Shown in pieces: positions 18,025 through 28,229 of a stretch of DNA of 64,000 nt. Below the pieces are notes generated by a model, which did not search any database, was not told the origin of the DNA, and saw nothing but the letters and a program-made list of their open reading frames with translations. The first letter of the stretch is position 1; each line of letters starts with the position of its first letter. Location: assembly GCA_024233835.1 (NCBI GenBank), contig JACKPC010000008.1, positions 26,723 through 90,722 on the forward strand, in the 5' to 3' direction. A program made the translations under genes and the position numbers. This DNA comes from Leptospiraceae bacterium. GTDB taxonomy: Bacteria > Spirochaetota > Leptospiria > Leptospirales > Leptospiraceae.

Positions 18025-19730
18025 TTTTCATCTTCTCCCTGTATTTGTATTGCTTCTTTTAGTGCTGTTTTTTTCCCTTCTGAAGGTATTAGTATTAAGT
18101 CATATTTCCCGGGGGCTTCGAATCCGGGAATCTGAAAGCTGCAACTGGATGGGTTTTTAAACTCGACCGGGAAGGGTCCCAGATCTCCGACCAATACCTG
18201 CATTTCTTTTTTAAATCCGGTCCCGACAAGGTGTATAAGCAGATTTTTTTCGCTTACTTTAAAACTTGTTGGCTTAATCACGGAAACACTTATATCGTCT
18301 GAAACCATTTTACCGCTTAAATATCCCGCCTGACTGGCTGTCAGGAGTCCGTGAAGAGTAGGGGGTATGTCCGGGAGTCCATTTAATATATTACTCTGTA
18401 CCATTGTAAAAAGAAAAGCTATAATAGAAACGATGGTAAAACCGAATAGTTGTAGCCTCGCCATGTCTACTTCATTCCCGGTACAGAACAGATTTTTTAA
18501 GCTGGGACTTGTTTCTCTTATTTCATTTTTAGGTTTTTTATTTTCAATGATTTTCGAGGATATCATTCCCCCGTAACTTACTCCCATCAGGGCAATTAAA
18601 GATGCATTAAAATCCGGGATTACACCATTGCCGAGGATCATGGCCCAGCATATAGCCACATACAGATAGCTACCTATAAGAACCAGCGTCCAGAGAAAAG
18701 CCTGGAATTTAGTCAGACTGTATGTATTGGTTTCCGATTCCAGAAGGATTTCTTTTAAAAAATTAAATTTCTTCATTATATAAGAAATCATCAAGAGGAA
18801 CAATATCACGGCAGAAATACTTACTGAACCCGCGATAAGCTTCCATCTTTTGGATAGATACCGAATTTCTACAATCTTAGAAGGGCGATTGGCTACCATC
18901 AGACGAAGTTGAATAGGGTGCCCGAGAAAGGATCGGAAACCATGCTCGGGAATACTCATTAAGCCGAGTTCTTCCTCCAGAAGTTCCGGTATACTAAATC
19001 GTATTTCATCAATCCCCTTGCTTCCTCTTGATGTATAAAAAGGTCTTTCTGAAGACAGGATATCGTTCTTGTTGAGAATCTTCTTTTTTCCCTTTCGGAT
19101 AAACTGAACTTCTATTGAATCTGCGCTCACACGGGCAAGGTTATTGCCTCGAATGATGATTGTGTCCCCCGCAACTCCCGCAGCGGGTGCTACTTCTGAA
19201 ATGAAAGGTTGCTCTCCTGCTTTTTCCCTGCGTGTTTCAATACGGAATGTTTTTGTATCGAGGCTTTCTCCCTGAACTTTTCCGTAATAATTCAGGTACA
19301 TTTTCAGTTCATATTCTCCTTCTTTGAGTTCATCGAAGAATTGGATTTGAACCATGCTGAGAGTGGAATCTTCAGATACAAAAGAACCCGGAATGATTCG
19401 GGCTTTGAATTCTTTTCCATCTTTTATTGCCATAAAGGAGAGATAATAAGGTTCTAGAGTTTCCGTATCTTCTTCATTTTCTTGTTTTATCTTTAATTCT
19501 GATTTTTTTTGGATATTATCCAGTAAGAGACTTCTGGCAATATTCTCAGGAGCGTTGATATAAATGTGAAAGGTGTTTATAGAAATATTATCCAGAAGGA
19601 TACTGTGTATTCTTAACTGTTCTCTATCCAGGGCATAAAGCGAGGAGGATAAAAAAAGCAGCACCACGGTAAGCCCACGGAACATGGACATGGAAAATGC
19701 AATAATGGACAGGGATTGCTTTTTTTGCAT
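18021..19730 (-). CDS. IPT/TIG-domain membrane protein, copy 1
   Basis: This 569-residue paralogue of the downstream gene has the same architecture. It has an N-terminal signal, an IPT/TIG domain (VAPAAGVAGDTIIIRGNNLARV), a helix bundle containing YSLTKFQAFLWTLVLIGSYLYVA and NGLPDIPPTLHGLLTASQAGYLSG, and a C-terminal IPT/TIG-like domain. AGGA precedes the ATG at 19730. The membrane part is better conserved between the copies than the exported part, suggesting a shared membrane function and diverged ligands. The neighbouring repeat island begins just upstream. Confidence 0.75.
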   Translation of the reverse strand: MQKKQSLSIIAFSMSMFRGLTVVLLFLSSSLYALDREQLRIHSILLDNISINTFHIYINAPENIARSLLLDNIQKKSELKIKQENEEDTETLEPYYLSFMAIKDGKEFKARIIPGSFVSEDSTLSMVQIQFFDELKEGEYELKMYLNYYGKVQGESLDTKTFRIETRREKAGEQPFISEVAPAAGVAGDTIIIRGNNLARVSADSIEVQFIRKGKKKILNKNDILSSERPFYTSRGSKGIDEIRFSIPELLEEELGLMSIPEHGFRSFLGHPIQLRLMVANRPSKIVEIRYLSKRWKLIAGSVSISAVILFLLMISYIMKKFNFLKEILLESETNTYSLTKFQAFLWTLVLIGSYLYVAICWAMILGNGVIPDFNASLIALMGVSYGGMISSKIIENKKPKNEIRETSPSLKNLFCTGNEVDMARLQLFGFTIVSIIAFLFTMVQSNILNGLPDIPPTLHGLLTASQAGYLSGKMVSDDISVSVIKPTSFKVSEKNLLIHLVGTGFKKEMQVLVGDLGPFPVEFKNPSSCSFQIPGFEAPGKYDLILIPSEGKKTALKEAIQIQGEDEK

Positions 19731-19779
19731 ATTATCCTATTTATTAGAGTTTCTATGAATTGTCAATTTTATTAAATTC

Positions 19780-20045
19780 TTTTTTTAGCTATCAGCCGCT
19801 CAAGGCTTTGCATCCGGTTGCTGAGTAAACGAAGTGCACCGAAGCATCGCTTTCAGCTATTAGCTTTATCTTATTTAACAAGAAAGTGCTCCATAAGTAA
19901 GTGAAGCTTTTCTAATACAACGCTGGCCGTTTTTTAGCTATCAGCCATTAGCTTTCAGCTATTAGCTTTATCTTATTTAACAAGAAAAGCATTCCATAAG
20001 TAAGTAATGCTTTCCTAATACAACGCTGACCGGTGATCGCTGGAA
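19780..20045. repeat. Intergenic ~103-bp repeat cluster, copies 1-2
   Basis: No gene is visible between 19731 and 20068. Two copies of a ~103-bp unit are present; the motif CCATAAGTAAGT falls at 19891 and 19994. Each unit has AGCTATCAGC/TTAGCTTTCAGC runs, then TTATTTAACAAGAAA, CCATAAGTAAGT and CTAATACAACGCTG. A short stem (AAGCATT…AATGCTT) can form in copy 2. The first copy is preceded by a GGTTGCTGAG…ACCGAAGC segment like common extragenic repeats. Three more copies lie at 20909-21247, on the other side of vapBC. Confidence 0.85.
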
Positions 20046-20068
20046 GCTAACCAGCTTACCCTATATCA

Positions 20069-20473
20069 TTACTCATTCCAATTATCAATATCTAATTCTT
20101 CAATACGATTAAAATGATTTGTGTTATTCGTAATTAATTTCATATTATTCACAATTGCAGTACTGGCAATAAGAGTATCGTTGTGTCCTATGGGATTACC
20201 ATTTTTCTTAAGTCTGGCATAAATTTCTGCTGCCTTTTTTGCAATCTCATCGGTTAAAGGTAATATTTCATTTAACTCGACGAATTTTTCAAATTTAGAT
20301 AATTGATTTTTGGCATCTTTGAAATAAAGGCCATTTAATACTTCATAATAAGTTATGATACTGATATTAATAAATCCAAATTCTTTTAAATATTTGTCAA
20401 GTTTCTTAGTAACTTTAGGATTATTTCTGAAGAAGAAGGAAAGGGTGTCAGTGTCGATAATAGCCTGCTTCAT
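20069..20473 (-). CDS. vapC: PIN-domain toxin (VapC family)
   Basis: This 134-residue PIN ribonuclease has the acidic residues in place: Asp7-Asp9 in IDTDTLSFF, Glu44 in TYYEVLNG, Asp near 99 in GHNDTLIAST, and the ITNNTNHF segment near the C-terminus. VapC toxins cleave tRNA or rRNA and are neutralised by the antitoxin encoded just upstream. The start overlaps the antitoxin stop by 4 bp (ATGA), the usual coupling. The pair lies inside a cluster of intergenic repeats close to the distal end of the CRISPR array. Confidence 0.88.
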   Translation of the reverse strand: MKQAIIDTDTLSFFFRNNPKVTKKLDKYLKEFGFINISIITYYEVLNGLYFKDAKNQLSKFEKFVELNEILPLTDEIAKKAAEIYARLKKNGNPIGHNDTLIASTAIVNNMKLITNNTNHFNRIEELDIDNWNE

Positions 20474-20715
20474 AAATTTATCTCCCTCTGAAACATTTCA
20501 TCTCTTGTGTTTTTAGTAATTTCCAGATAATCCTCAAAATCCTCCTCAGACATATCACTCCAGGAGCCTGCCAGATTAAGTATTAATTGCCTGTTTTGTT
20601 CTTTAGCTTTTGCATCTAAAGCGAGTTTTTTTAGATAAGAATCCACCATATCAAGGTATTCTACCGGAATTAGGCTTAAATGGTTTAAGATAGATTGATA
20701 GATGCTCTCTTGCAT
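20470..20715 (-). CDS. vapB: Antitoxin partner of the PIN toxin (VapB-like)
   Basis: The ATG at 20715 was chosen because AGGAG lies 7 nt upstream; the frame extends 18 codons further, but that extension has no ribosome-binding site. The product is 81 residues: an N-terminal helical part (SIYQSILNHLSLIPVEYLDMVDSYLKKL) similar to DUF2281-type antitoxins, then an acidic C-terminal tail (SWSDMSEEDFEDYLEITKNTRDEMF), the form seen in antitoxins that wrap the PIN active site. It probably autoregulates the operon. Confidence 0.8.
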   Translation of the reverse strand: MQESIYQSILNHLSLIPVEYLDMVDSYLKKLALDAKAKEQNRQLILNLAGSWSDMSEEDFEDYLEITKNTRDEMFQREINL

Positions 20716-20908
20716 TATAATTCTCCTTGATAATTCTATCCTGGTAAATAAAATTGCATTGTCAATCAATAATCCAAATAGAAAAAATCTTGATTTTCAT
20801 AACTTTTAATCGTAGTGATTTTATCTGTAAGCCCTAATTTTTTCAGGAAGGAAAGCGTAGCATAGGAGGTTTGCAGCTTCTGAGGAATAGGGGATTATAT
20901 TAGATTTT

Positions 20909-21247
20909 TAGCTATCAGCTTATCAGCTTTCAGTTGCTTGGCTTCGGCTCAGGCTTACGCCTTCTCTCAGCCGGCGCTCCATAAGTAAGTAAAGCTTTCC
21001 TAATACAACGCTGGCCGCTTTTTTTAGCTATCAGCTAATCAGCTATTAGCCGTCAGCTTTTCCTCTTTAACAAGAAAGCATTCCATAAGTAAGTAAAGCT
21101 TTACTAATACAACGCTGGCCGCTTTTTTTAGCTATCAGCCATTAGCTTTTAGCCGTCAGCTTTTCCTCTTTAACAAGAAAGCATTCCATAAGTAAGTAAA
21201 GTTATTCTAATACATGGCTGGCCGCTGATCGCTGTAAGCTGACAGCT
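20909..21247. repeat. Intergenic ~103-bp repeat cluster, copies 3-5, abutting the CRISPR array
   Basis: There is no gene between 20716 and 21247. Three further copies of the ~103-bp unit occur; the motif CCATAAGTAAGT falls at 20979, 21083 and 21186, spaced 104 and 103 bp. They share TTTTTTAGCTATCAGC, CTCTTTAACAAGAAAGCATT and TAATACA(A/T)(C/G)GCTGGCCGC with copies 1-2. Copy 3 carries a GC-rich insertion (GGCTTCGGCTCAGGC…). The last copy runs directly into the degenerate terminal CRISPR repeat. Confidence 0.85.
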
Positions 21248-23970
21248 ACACCAATTCCAATCTGGTTCTATTATAAGGACTACTGTCTGTAAAAAGTATG
21301 AATAGGACTGCATGTTTCAATTCCAATCTGGTTCTATTATAAGTTGGGGAAATATTGACCTACTATAAAGCCGAAAATCAGTTTCAATTCCAATCTGGTT
21401 CTATTATAAGAACCCGATTCAAAATTTCTTTTACCTGAATTTTACCGTTTCAATTCCAATCTGGTTCTATTATAAGATTATCCGGGTCTGTAAAAATGTA
21501 AACTGTTTGTTCGTTTCAATTCCAATCTGGTTCTATTATAAGCAGCCTGTTTTGGATGCTCTTTTCAGGTAAATGCTAAGGTTTCAATTCCAATCTGGTT
21601 CTATTATAAGTATCTCAAGGAACTGTCAAGACGTTTTGATATATTTTGTTTCAATTCCAATCTGGTTCTATTATAAGATACCGCCATTTCAGGCATGTGG
21701 AGCTCTTTGACCTGTTTCAATTCCAATCTGGTTCTATTATAAGAGAACATAGAACCCGTTTTCATAGACCGCTTTGTCTCGTTTCAATTCCAATCTGGTT
21801 CTATTATAAGCTCGACAAGTGAGAATTCAGAAACTACGCTTGCATTGTTTCAATTCCAATCTGGTTCTATTATAAGTTGGAGATGGAAGGAAGAAAGGCT
21901 ACATATAGTAAAGTTTCAATTCCAATCTGGTTCTATTATAAGCCGTTTGATTAAAATGTTGCAACTTAGGTTTGATAGGGTTTCAATTCCAATCTGGTTC
22001 TATTATAAGCCGAATTAATGCCCAGCTTAACCCTAATATCACGAAGTTTCAATTCCAATCTGGTTCTATTATAAGGCAATAACAAAAAAATTGTGCATCC
22101 ATTATAAAATGTTTCAATTCCAATCTGGTTCTATTATAAGACGTTCAAGCAGGAATAGATATGTTTTCTGACATGAGTTTCAATTCCAATCTGGTTCTAT
22201 TATAAGCAAGCCAAGTATTTATATGGAACCGGGTTTAAATACGTTTCAATTCCAATCTGGTTCTATTATAAGATCGGATAGATTGTTTATTAACAAGGAA
22301 TAAAATAAGTTTCAATTCCAATCTGGTTCTATTATAAGAATTTTTTCAATTCATGAAATACAAAGCGGAAAAACAGTTTCAATTCCAATCTGGTTCTATT
22401 ATAAGACAACAATAGAAGGAAATCAGATATGAATGAAAACGTGTTTCAATTCCAATCTGGTTCTATTATAAGGGTAAAAATGGACGACTTCAAAGAAAGG
22501 TTTGTGGTAGTTTCAATTCCAATCTGGTTCTATTATAAGGGGCTCCGACATAGCGGCCATATTAGGCCTGTCTAAAGTTTCAATTCCAATCTGGTTCTAT
22601 TATAAGACCGTCTTTCTTTCCCGAAATCTTTCTTGCTGCCGAGTTTCAATTCCAATCTGGTTCTATTATAAGAATTTATAAAAACAGGGAAATCAGTCGG
22701 GATGGATATGTTTCAATTCCAATCTGGTTCTATTATAAGGCAGGACTTCACTGGCGTATAGCATTATGGCATGTTGTTTCAATTCCAATCTGGTTCTATT
22801 ATAAGACCGTCTTTCTTTCCCGAAATCTTTCTTGCTGCCGAGATTCAATTCCAATCTGGTTCTATTATAAGCTACTTGGCATTATTCCGTTTTTCTCACT
22901 GGTAGCATGTTTCAATTCCAATCTGGTTCTATTATAAGGAAAGGGAACTGCAAAATTATGGAATGACGGTATGAAGTTTCAATTCCAATCTGGTTCTATT
23001 ATAAGGTGATTGTGGCCTTGCCGTTCAAGTGTATCCTATCAGTTTCAATTCCAATCTGGTTCTATTATAAGAATTACGATTCCGCGTTTTAGAAAATATT
23101 CCTCAATTGTTTCAATTCCAATCTGGTTCTATTATAAGGATCGAAAATACGTATGTTAGAGCTATACAGTATATAGTTTCAATTCCAATCTGGTTCTATT
23201 ATAAGTGAGGTCGGCTGTATGATTGAACAAGTTAATATATCGTTTCAATTCCAATCTGGTTCTATTATAAGTACTATATATTAATATGAATTCACTTGCT
23301 GCCGATGTGTTTCAATTCCAATCTGGTTCTATTATAAGCGTTTTTTAGGTAATATTTAAAAATACTCATACTTCGGTTTCAATTCCAATCTGGTTCTATT
23401 ATAAGCATTTTGAATGATATTGACGACGATATTTTCAACCGTTTCAATTCCAATCTGGTTCTATTATAAGCATTTTGAATGATATTGACGACGATATTTT
23501 CAACCGTTTCAATTCCAATCTGGTTCTATTATAAGTAATGGAGTTGGAGGCCTTGCAGTCATTCCATACAAGTTTCAATTCCAATCTGGTTCTATTATAA
23601 GCCAAAAAAGCATTTCTTGAATCAGTCCAAAGAAAAAGTTTCAATTCCAATCTGGTTCTATTATAAGCCAGAAGATGTTTTTTTAATCTCTCTAAATACA
23701 GCCGTTTCAATTCCAATCTGGTTCTATTATAAGCAGTTTGGAAACGATAGTTCTATTTATGATCTTGAACGTTTCAATTCCAATCTGGTTCTATTATAAG
23801 TGTTTAGTATTATTAGGGTATTCAATGGACTAATATAGTTTCAATTCCAATCTGGTTCTATTATAAGGCTGAAAATTACAGGAAGTTTGGTGGTAATAAT
23901 TTCGGTTTCAATTCCAATCTGGTTCTATTATAAGGGCACTGTCAGCATCGCCCATCCATAATGTAAGGTA

Positions 23971-24334
23971 ATTTCAATTCCAATCTGGTTCTATTATAAG
24001 CATGTTGCTACTCCTGTTCAAGCTTCCTGTAAGAAATATTTCAATTCCAATCTGGTTCTATTATAAGTTCCTTTAGGGCTTCAATCCTGTCATCTAAACT
24101 TACATTTCAATTCCAATCTGGTTCTATTATAAGATATGCGTTTAACAACGCATGTTTCAGAGACTAAATAATTTCAATTCCAATCTGGTTCTATTATAAG
24201 GCTTGTGTTTACGTTTGTCCTCCTTGTATTCGGCAGGATTTCAATTCCAATCTGGTTCTATTATAAGTATTCAAGCTATACATACGATTTCGTTTTCGAA
24301 AAATATTTCAATTCCAATCTGGTTCTATTATAAG
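23971..24334 (-). repeat. CRISPR repeat allele block A1 (ATTTC variant, 6 repeats)
   Basis: Six consecutive repeats (starts 23971, 24038, 24104, 24171, 24238 and 24305) begin with A instead of G on the + strand. In the crRNA sense the last base of the repeat is T, giving an ATTGAAAT handle. The repeats on both sides are the G form. Confidence 0.85.
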
Positions 24335-27300
24335 TATAATTTTTATACTGGCTCTTTTGATTTATATCGTGTTTCAATTCCAATCTGGTTCTATTATAAG
24401 CTAATACTTTTGCAGCAGGTGAAGATCTGAAACGCGTTTCAATTCCAATCTGGTTCTATTATAAGAGGTGCAAAGAATATGCCTGTCAAAGTTTTACTGA
24501 TGTTTCAATTCCAATCTGGTTCTATTATAAGGTGAAAGATTGGTTTGATATCTCTAAAAATAATATCGTTTCAATTCCAATCTGGTTCTATTATAAGCCT
24601 AAATATTTATTGACAAAAATATAGTTATGTGTTTAGTTTCAATTCCAATCTGGTTCTATTATAAGCAGAGCATACCGTCGGCTAAGAAACTTTCTCCTGT
24701 TGTTTCAATTCCAATCTGGTTCTATTATAAGTTATTCCGTCGAACACAGTCTTATTTGCCTCTACAGCGTTTCAATTCCAATCTGGTTCTATTATAAGTA
24801 TAAATCTGCCTATCTATCAATACAATATCTTCAAAGTTTCAATTCCAATCTGGTTCTATTATAAGTGTTCTCTTTAAATGTATGTAAGATTTCCCCTTCG
24901 TGTTTCAATTCCAATCTGGTTCTATTATAAGATGTAGATAGTACACTGTCTTACAGCATATCCTGCCGTTTCAATTCCAATCTGGTTCTATTATAAGAAG
25001 TATACTATACCTTAGGAGGAGAAAGGATATTTGGGTTTCAATTCCAATCTGGTTCTATTATAAGTCTGATATAACCAAGTTTATAAACAAAATTCAGAAA
25101 GAGTTTCAATTCCAATCTGGTTCTATTATAAGTATTTTCTTGAAAGCATTTTCATAATCAAGTATTTCTGTTTCAATTCCAATCTGGTTCTATTATAAGT
25201 GGCCGCACCAACTCCATACTCAGAAACAAGATCGTAGTTTCAATTCCAATCTGGTTCTATTATAAGAGACGCTATTATATTAGATTGTGTTAATAATTAC
25301 ACAGTTTCAATTCCAATCTGGTTCTATTATAAGTAAGCAATATTCGAATCGTCAAAAGTAAGTGTTACAGTTTCAATTCCAATCTGGTTCTATTATAAGC
25401 CTGTTAAAAATCAATTTTCTTTAAAATACGAATATTGTTTCAATTCCAATCTGGTTCTATTATAAGCTACTGAATAACTCCTCAGTAAAAGAGCCGATAT
25501 TTAGTTTCAATTCCAATCTGGTTCTATTATAAGGATGAAAAGAAAGCCCCTTTAGAAGTTATACAAAAAGTTTCAATTCCAATCTGGTTCTATTATAAGG
25601 CACGTAACTATTATCAAATGCTATGTCAAGGGTATGTTTCAATTCCAATCTGGTTCTATTATAAGATCAATATCCTCCGGAACTTTCTTTCAACTATCGA
25701 AGTTTCAATTCCAATCTGGTTCTATTATAAGATTCTCGCTTGTTCATATCTCTTATATGCCCGCAGTGGTTTCAATTCCAATCTGGTTCTATTATAAGAA
25801 TTCTATTTAAGCACAATCGAGGATTTTCATCATGTGTTTCAATTCCAATCTGGTTCTATTATAAGACGGGTCTATTGCTGATTCGAGTAAAGACGCTGTT
25901 AAGTTTCAATTCCAATCTGGTTCTATTATAAGGATATTTGGTGGATATATAACAAACCCTTCTGTCAAGTTTCAATTCCAATCTGGTTCTATTATAAGTA
26001 GTAAGGCAATCTAAGAAATACATAACATATCAACCGTTTCAATTCCAATCTGGTTCTATTATAAGATATATATAGTAATGCTTCTTAAACCGAATACCCT
26101 TAGTTTCAATTCCAATCTGGTTCTATTATAAGTCGCTTTGACTTGCAAGAAATGAAGCAAGCTTACCAGTTTCAATTCCAATCTGGTTCTATTATAAGGT
26201 AGTTACTGAAGAACTGCTATTGACCTGGGTAGAATGTTTCAATTCCAATCTGGTTCTATTATAAGCTTATTGTAGACCCTGATTTTACAATGCTCGATAT
26301 TGTTTCAATTCCAATCTGGTTCTATTATAAGCAGGAAATCCCGAATGGTTATTAATAACAGCATCAAGTTTCAATTCCAATCTGGTTCTATTATAAGTAA
26401 ATATTTATTGACAAAAATATAGTTATGTGTTTAGTTTCAATTCCAATCTGGTTCTATTATAAGCTCTCAGATTTCTCAGGAACGTGGTGTAGATGAGAAG
26501 TTTCAATTCCAATCTGGTTCTATTATAAGGCTGTAAAATAAAATTGTTTATTATAGATTACATGCGTTTCAATTCCAATCTGGTTCTATTATAAGAAGAT
26601 AATGATTCACAAAATTCTTCATAAGCTTGCTGTTTCAATTCCAATCTGGTTCTATTATAAGGTATCAATATAGCAAGAGAATCTTTGAAACTTGTGAAGT
26701 TTCAATTCCAATCTGGTTCTATTATAAGAAGACTTTATCGATGAACTCGAAAGGAACATTCCTGGTTTCAATTCCAATCTGGTTCTATTATAAGAGAATA
26801 TAATGAAAGCATTATATTCAATTTATCACAGTTTCAATTCCAATCTGGTTCTATTATAAGCCGTAAGAACTGGCGTAGTAATAGACTCAGTATTCCACGT
26901 TTCAATTCCAATCTGGTTCTATTATAAGGTAAGCATATCTTTTAAAGGAGTTACTAAAACCGTAGTTTCAATTCCAATCTGGTTCTATTATAAGGCAAAT
27001 TTGGCGGCCACATTGTCGACTTATTTAAAGGTTTCAATTCCAATCTGGTTCTATTATAAGCGCTTTCAAGAAAATAGGAGGAACTTTCAATTACGCGTTT
27101 CAATTCCAATCTGGTTCTATTATAAGCAACACAAATTTGTCGGGTTATTTACCTCTTGCAGGGTTTCAATTCCAATCTGGTTCTATTATAAGAATCGGTT
27201 TCCCCTATATTATTTTGCAATCTTGTAAGTTTCAATTCCAATCTGGTTCTATTATAAGGCGGCAGACAAGACTGTTGACATCAACACTGGAGAGTTTCAA

Positions 27301-28229
27301 TTCCAATCTGGTTCTATTATAAGTTTTTTTAATATTGCTAATATTTCTTTAGATTGTGCTGTTTCAATTCCAATCTGGTTCTATTATAAGAGAATAGCTT
27401 ATCTATAACTACATCGCTTCTCTGTTTAGTTTCAATTCCAATCTGGTTCTATTATAAGATTTGACAAATGCGAATTTTGAATTTGCAAATCTTAAGTTTC
27501 AATTCCAATCTGGTTCTATTATAAGGTAGTAAACGCAAAAATCCCATTTTTCTTCAAGCAGGTTTCAATTCCAATCTGGTTCTATTATAAGAGAAAAAAA
27601 ATTAATTTTATTTTGTCCGGAAAAATAGCGTTTCAATTCCAATCTGGTTCTATTATAAGTAAAAAGAATTCAGGCAGAATTCTTGATGGAAGAGAAGTTT
27701 CAATTCCAATCTGGTTCTATTATAAGTCTTTGTACATAGTAAACTGCCTTGAATTAACCGTTGTTTCAATTCCAATCTGGTTCTATTATAAGTTCAGGGT
27801 CTCGCCGGCCCTGCAAATCAATTCTACAGTTTCAATTCCAATCTGGTTCTATTATAAGTTGTGTTTTAACTCGGTTTCCTCGGTTGTATTTTCAGTTTCA
27901 ATTCCAATCTGGTTCTATTATAAGTATAAATAACTTACCATGTTTTTCCGCTTTGTATTTTGTTTCAATTCCAATCTGGTTCTATTATAAGACAGAATGC
28001 AAAAAAATGTCGTAAAGTGTTTATAACGTTTCAATTCCAATCTGGTTCTATTATAAGTTCAAAAAAAACACAGAGCAGATTTTGCTATATGGATGTTTCA
28101 ATTCCAATCTGGTTCTATTATAAGAAGACTTTATATTGAAGCCATCCATACAACGTTTGCAGTTTCAATTCCAATCTGGTTCTATTATAAGCATGTTGCT
28201 ACTCCTGTTCAAGCTTCCTGTAAGAAACC

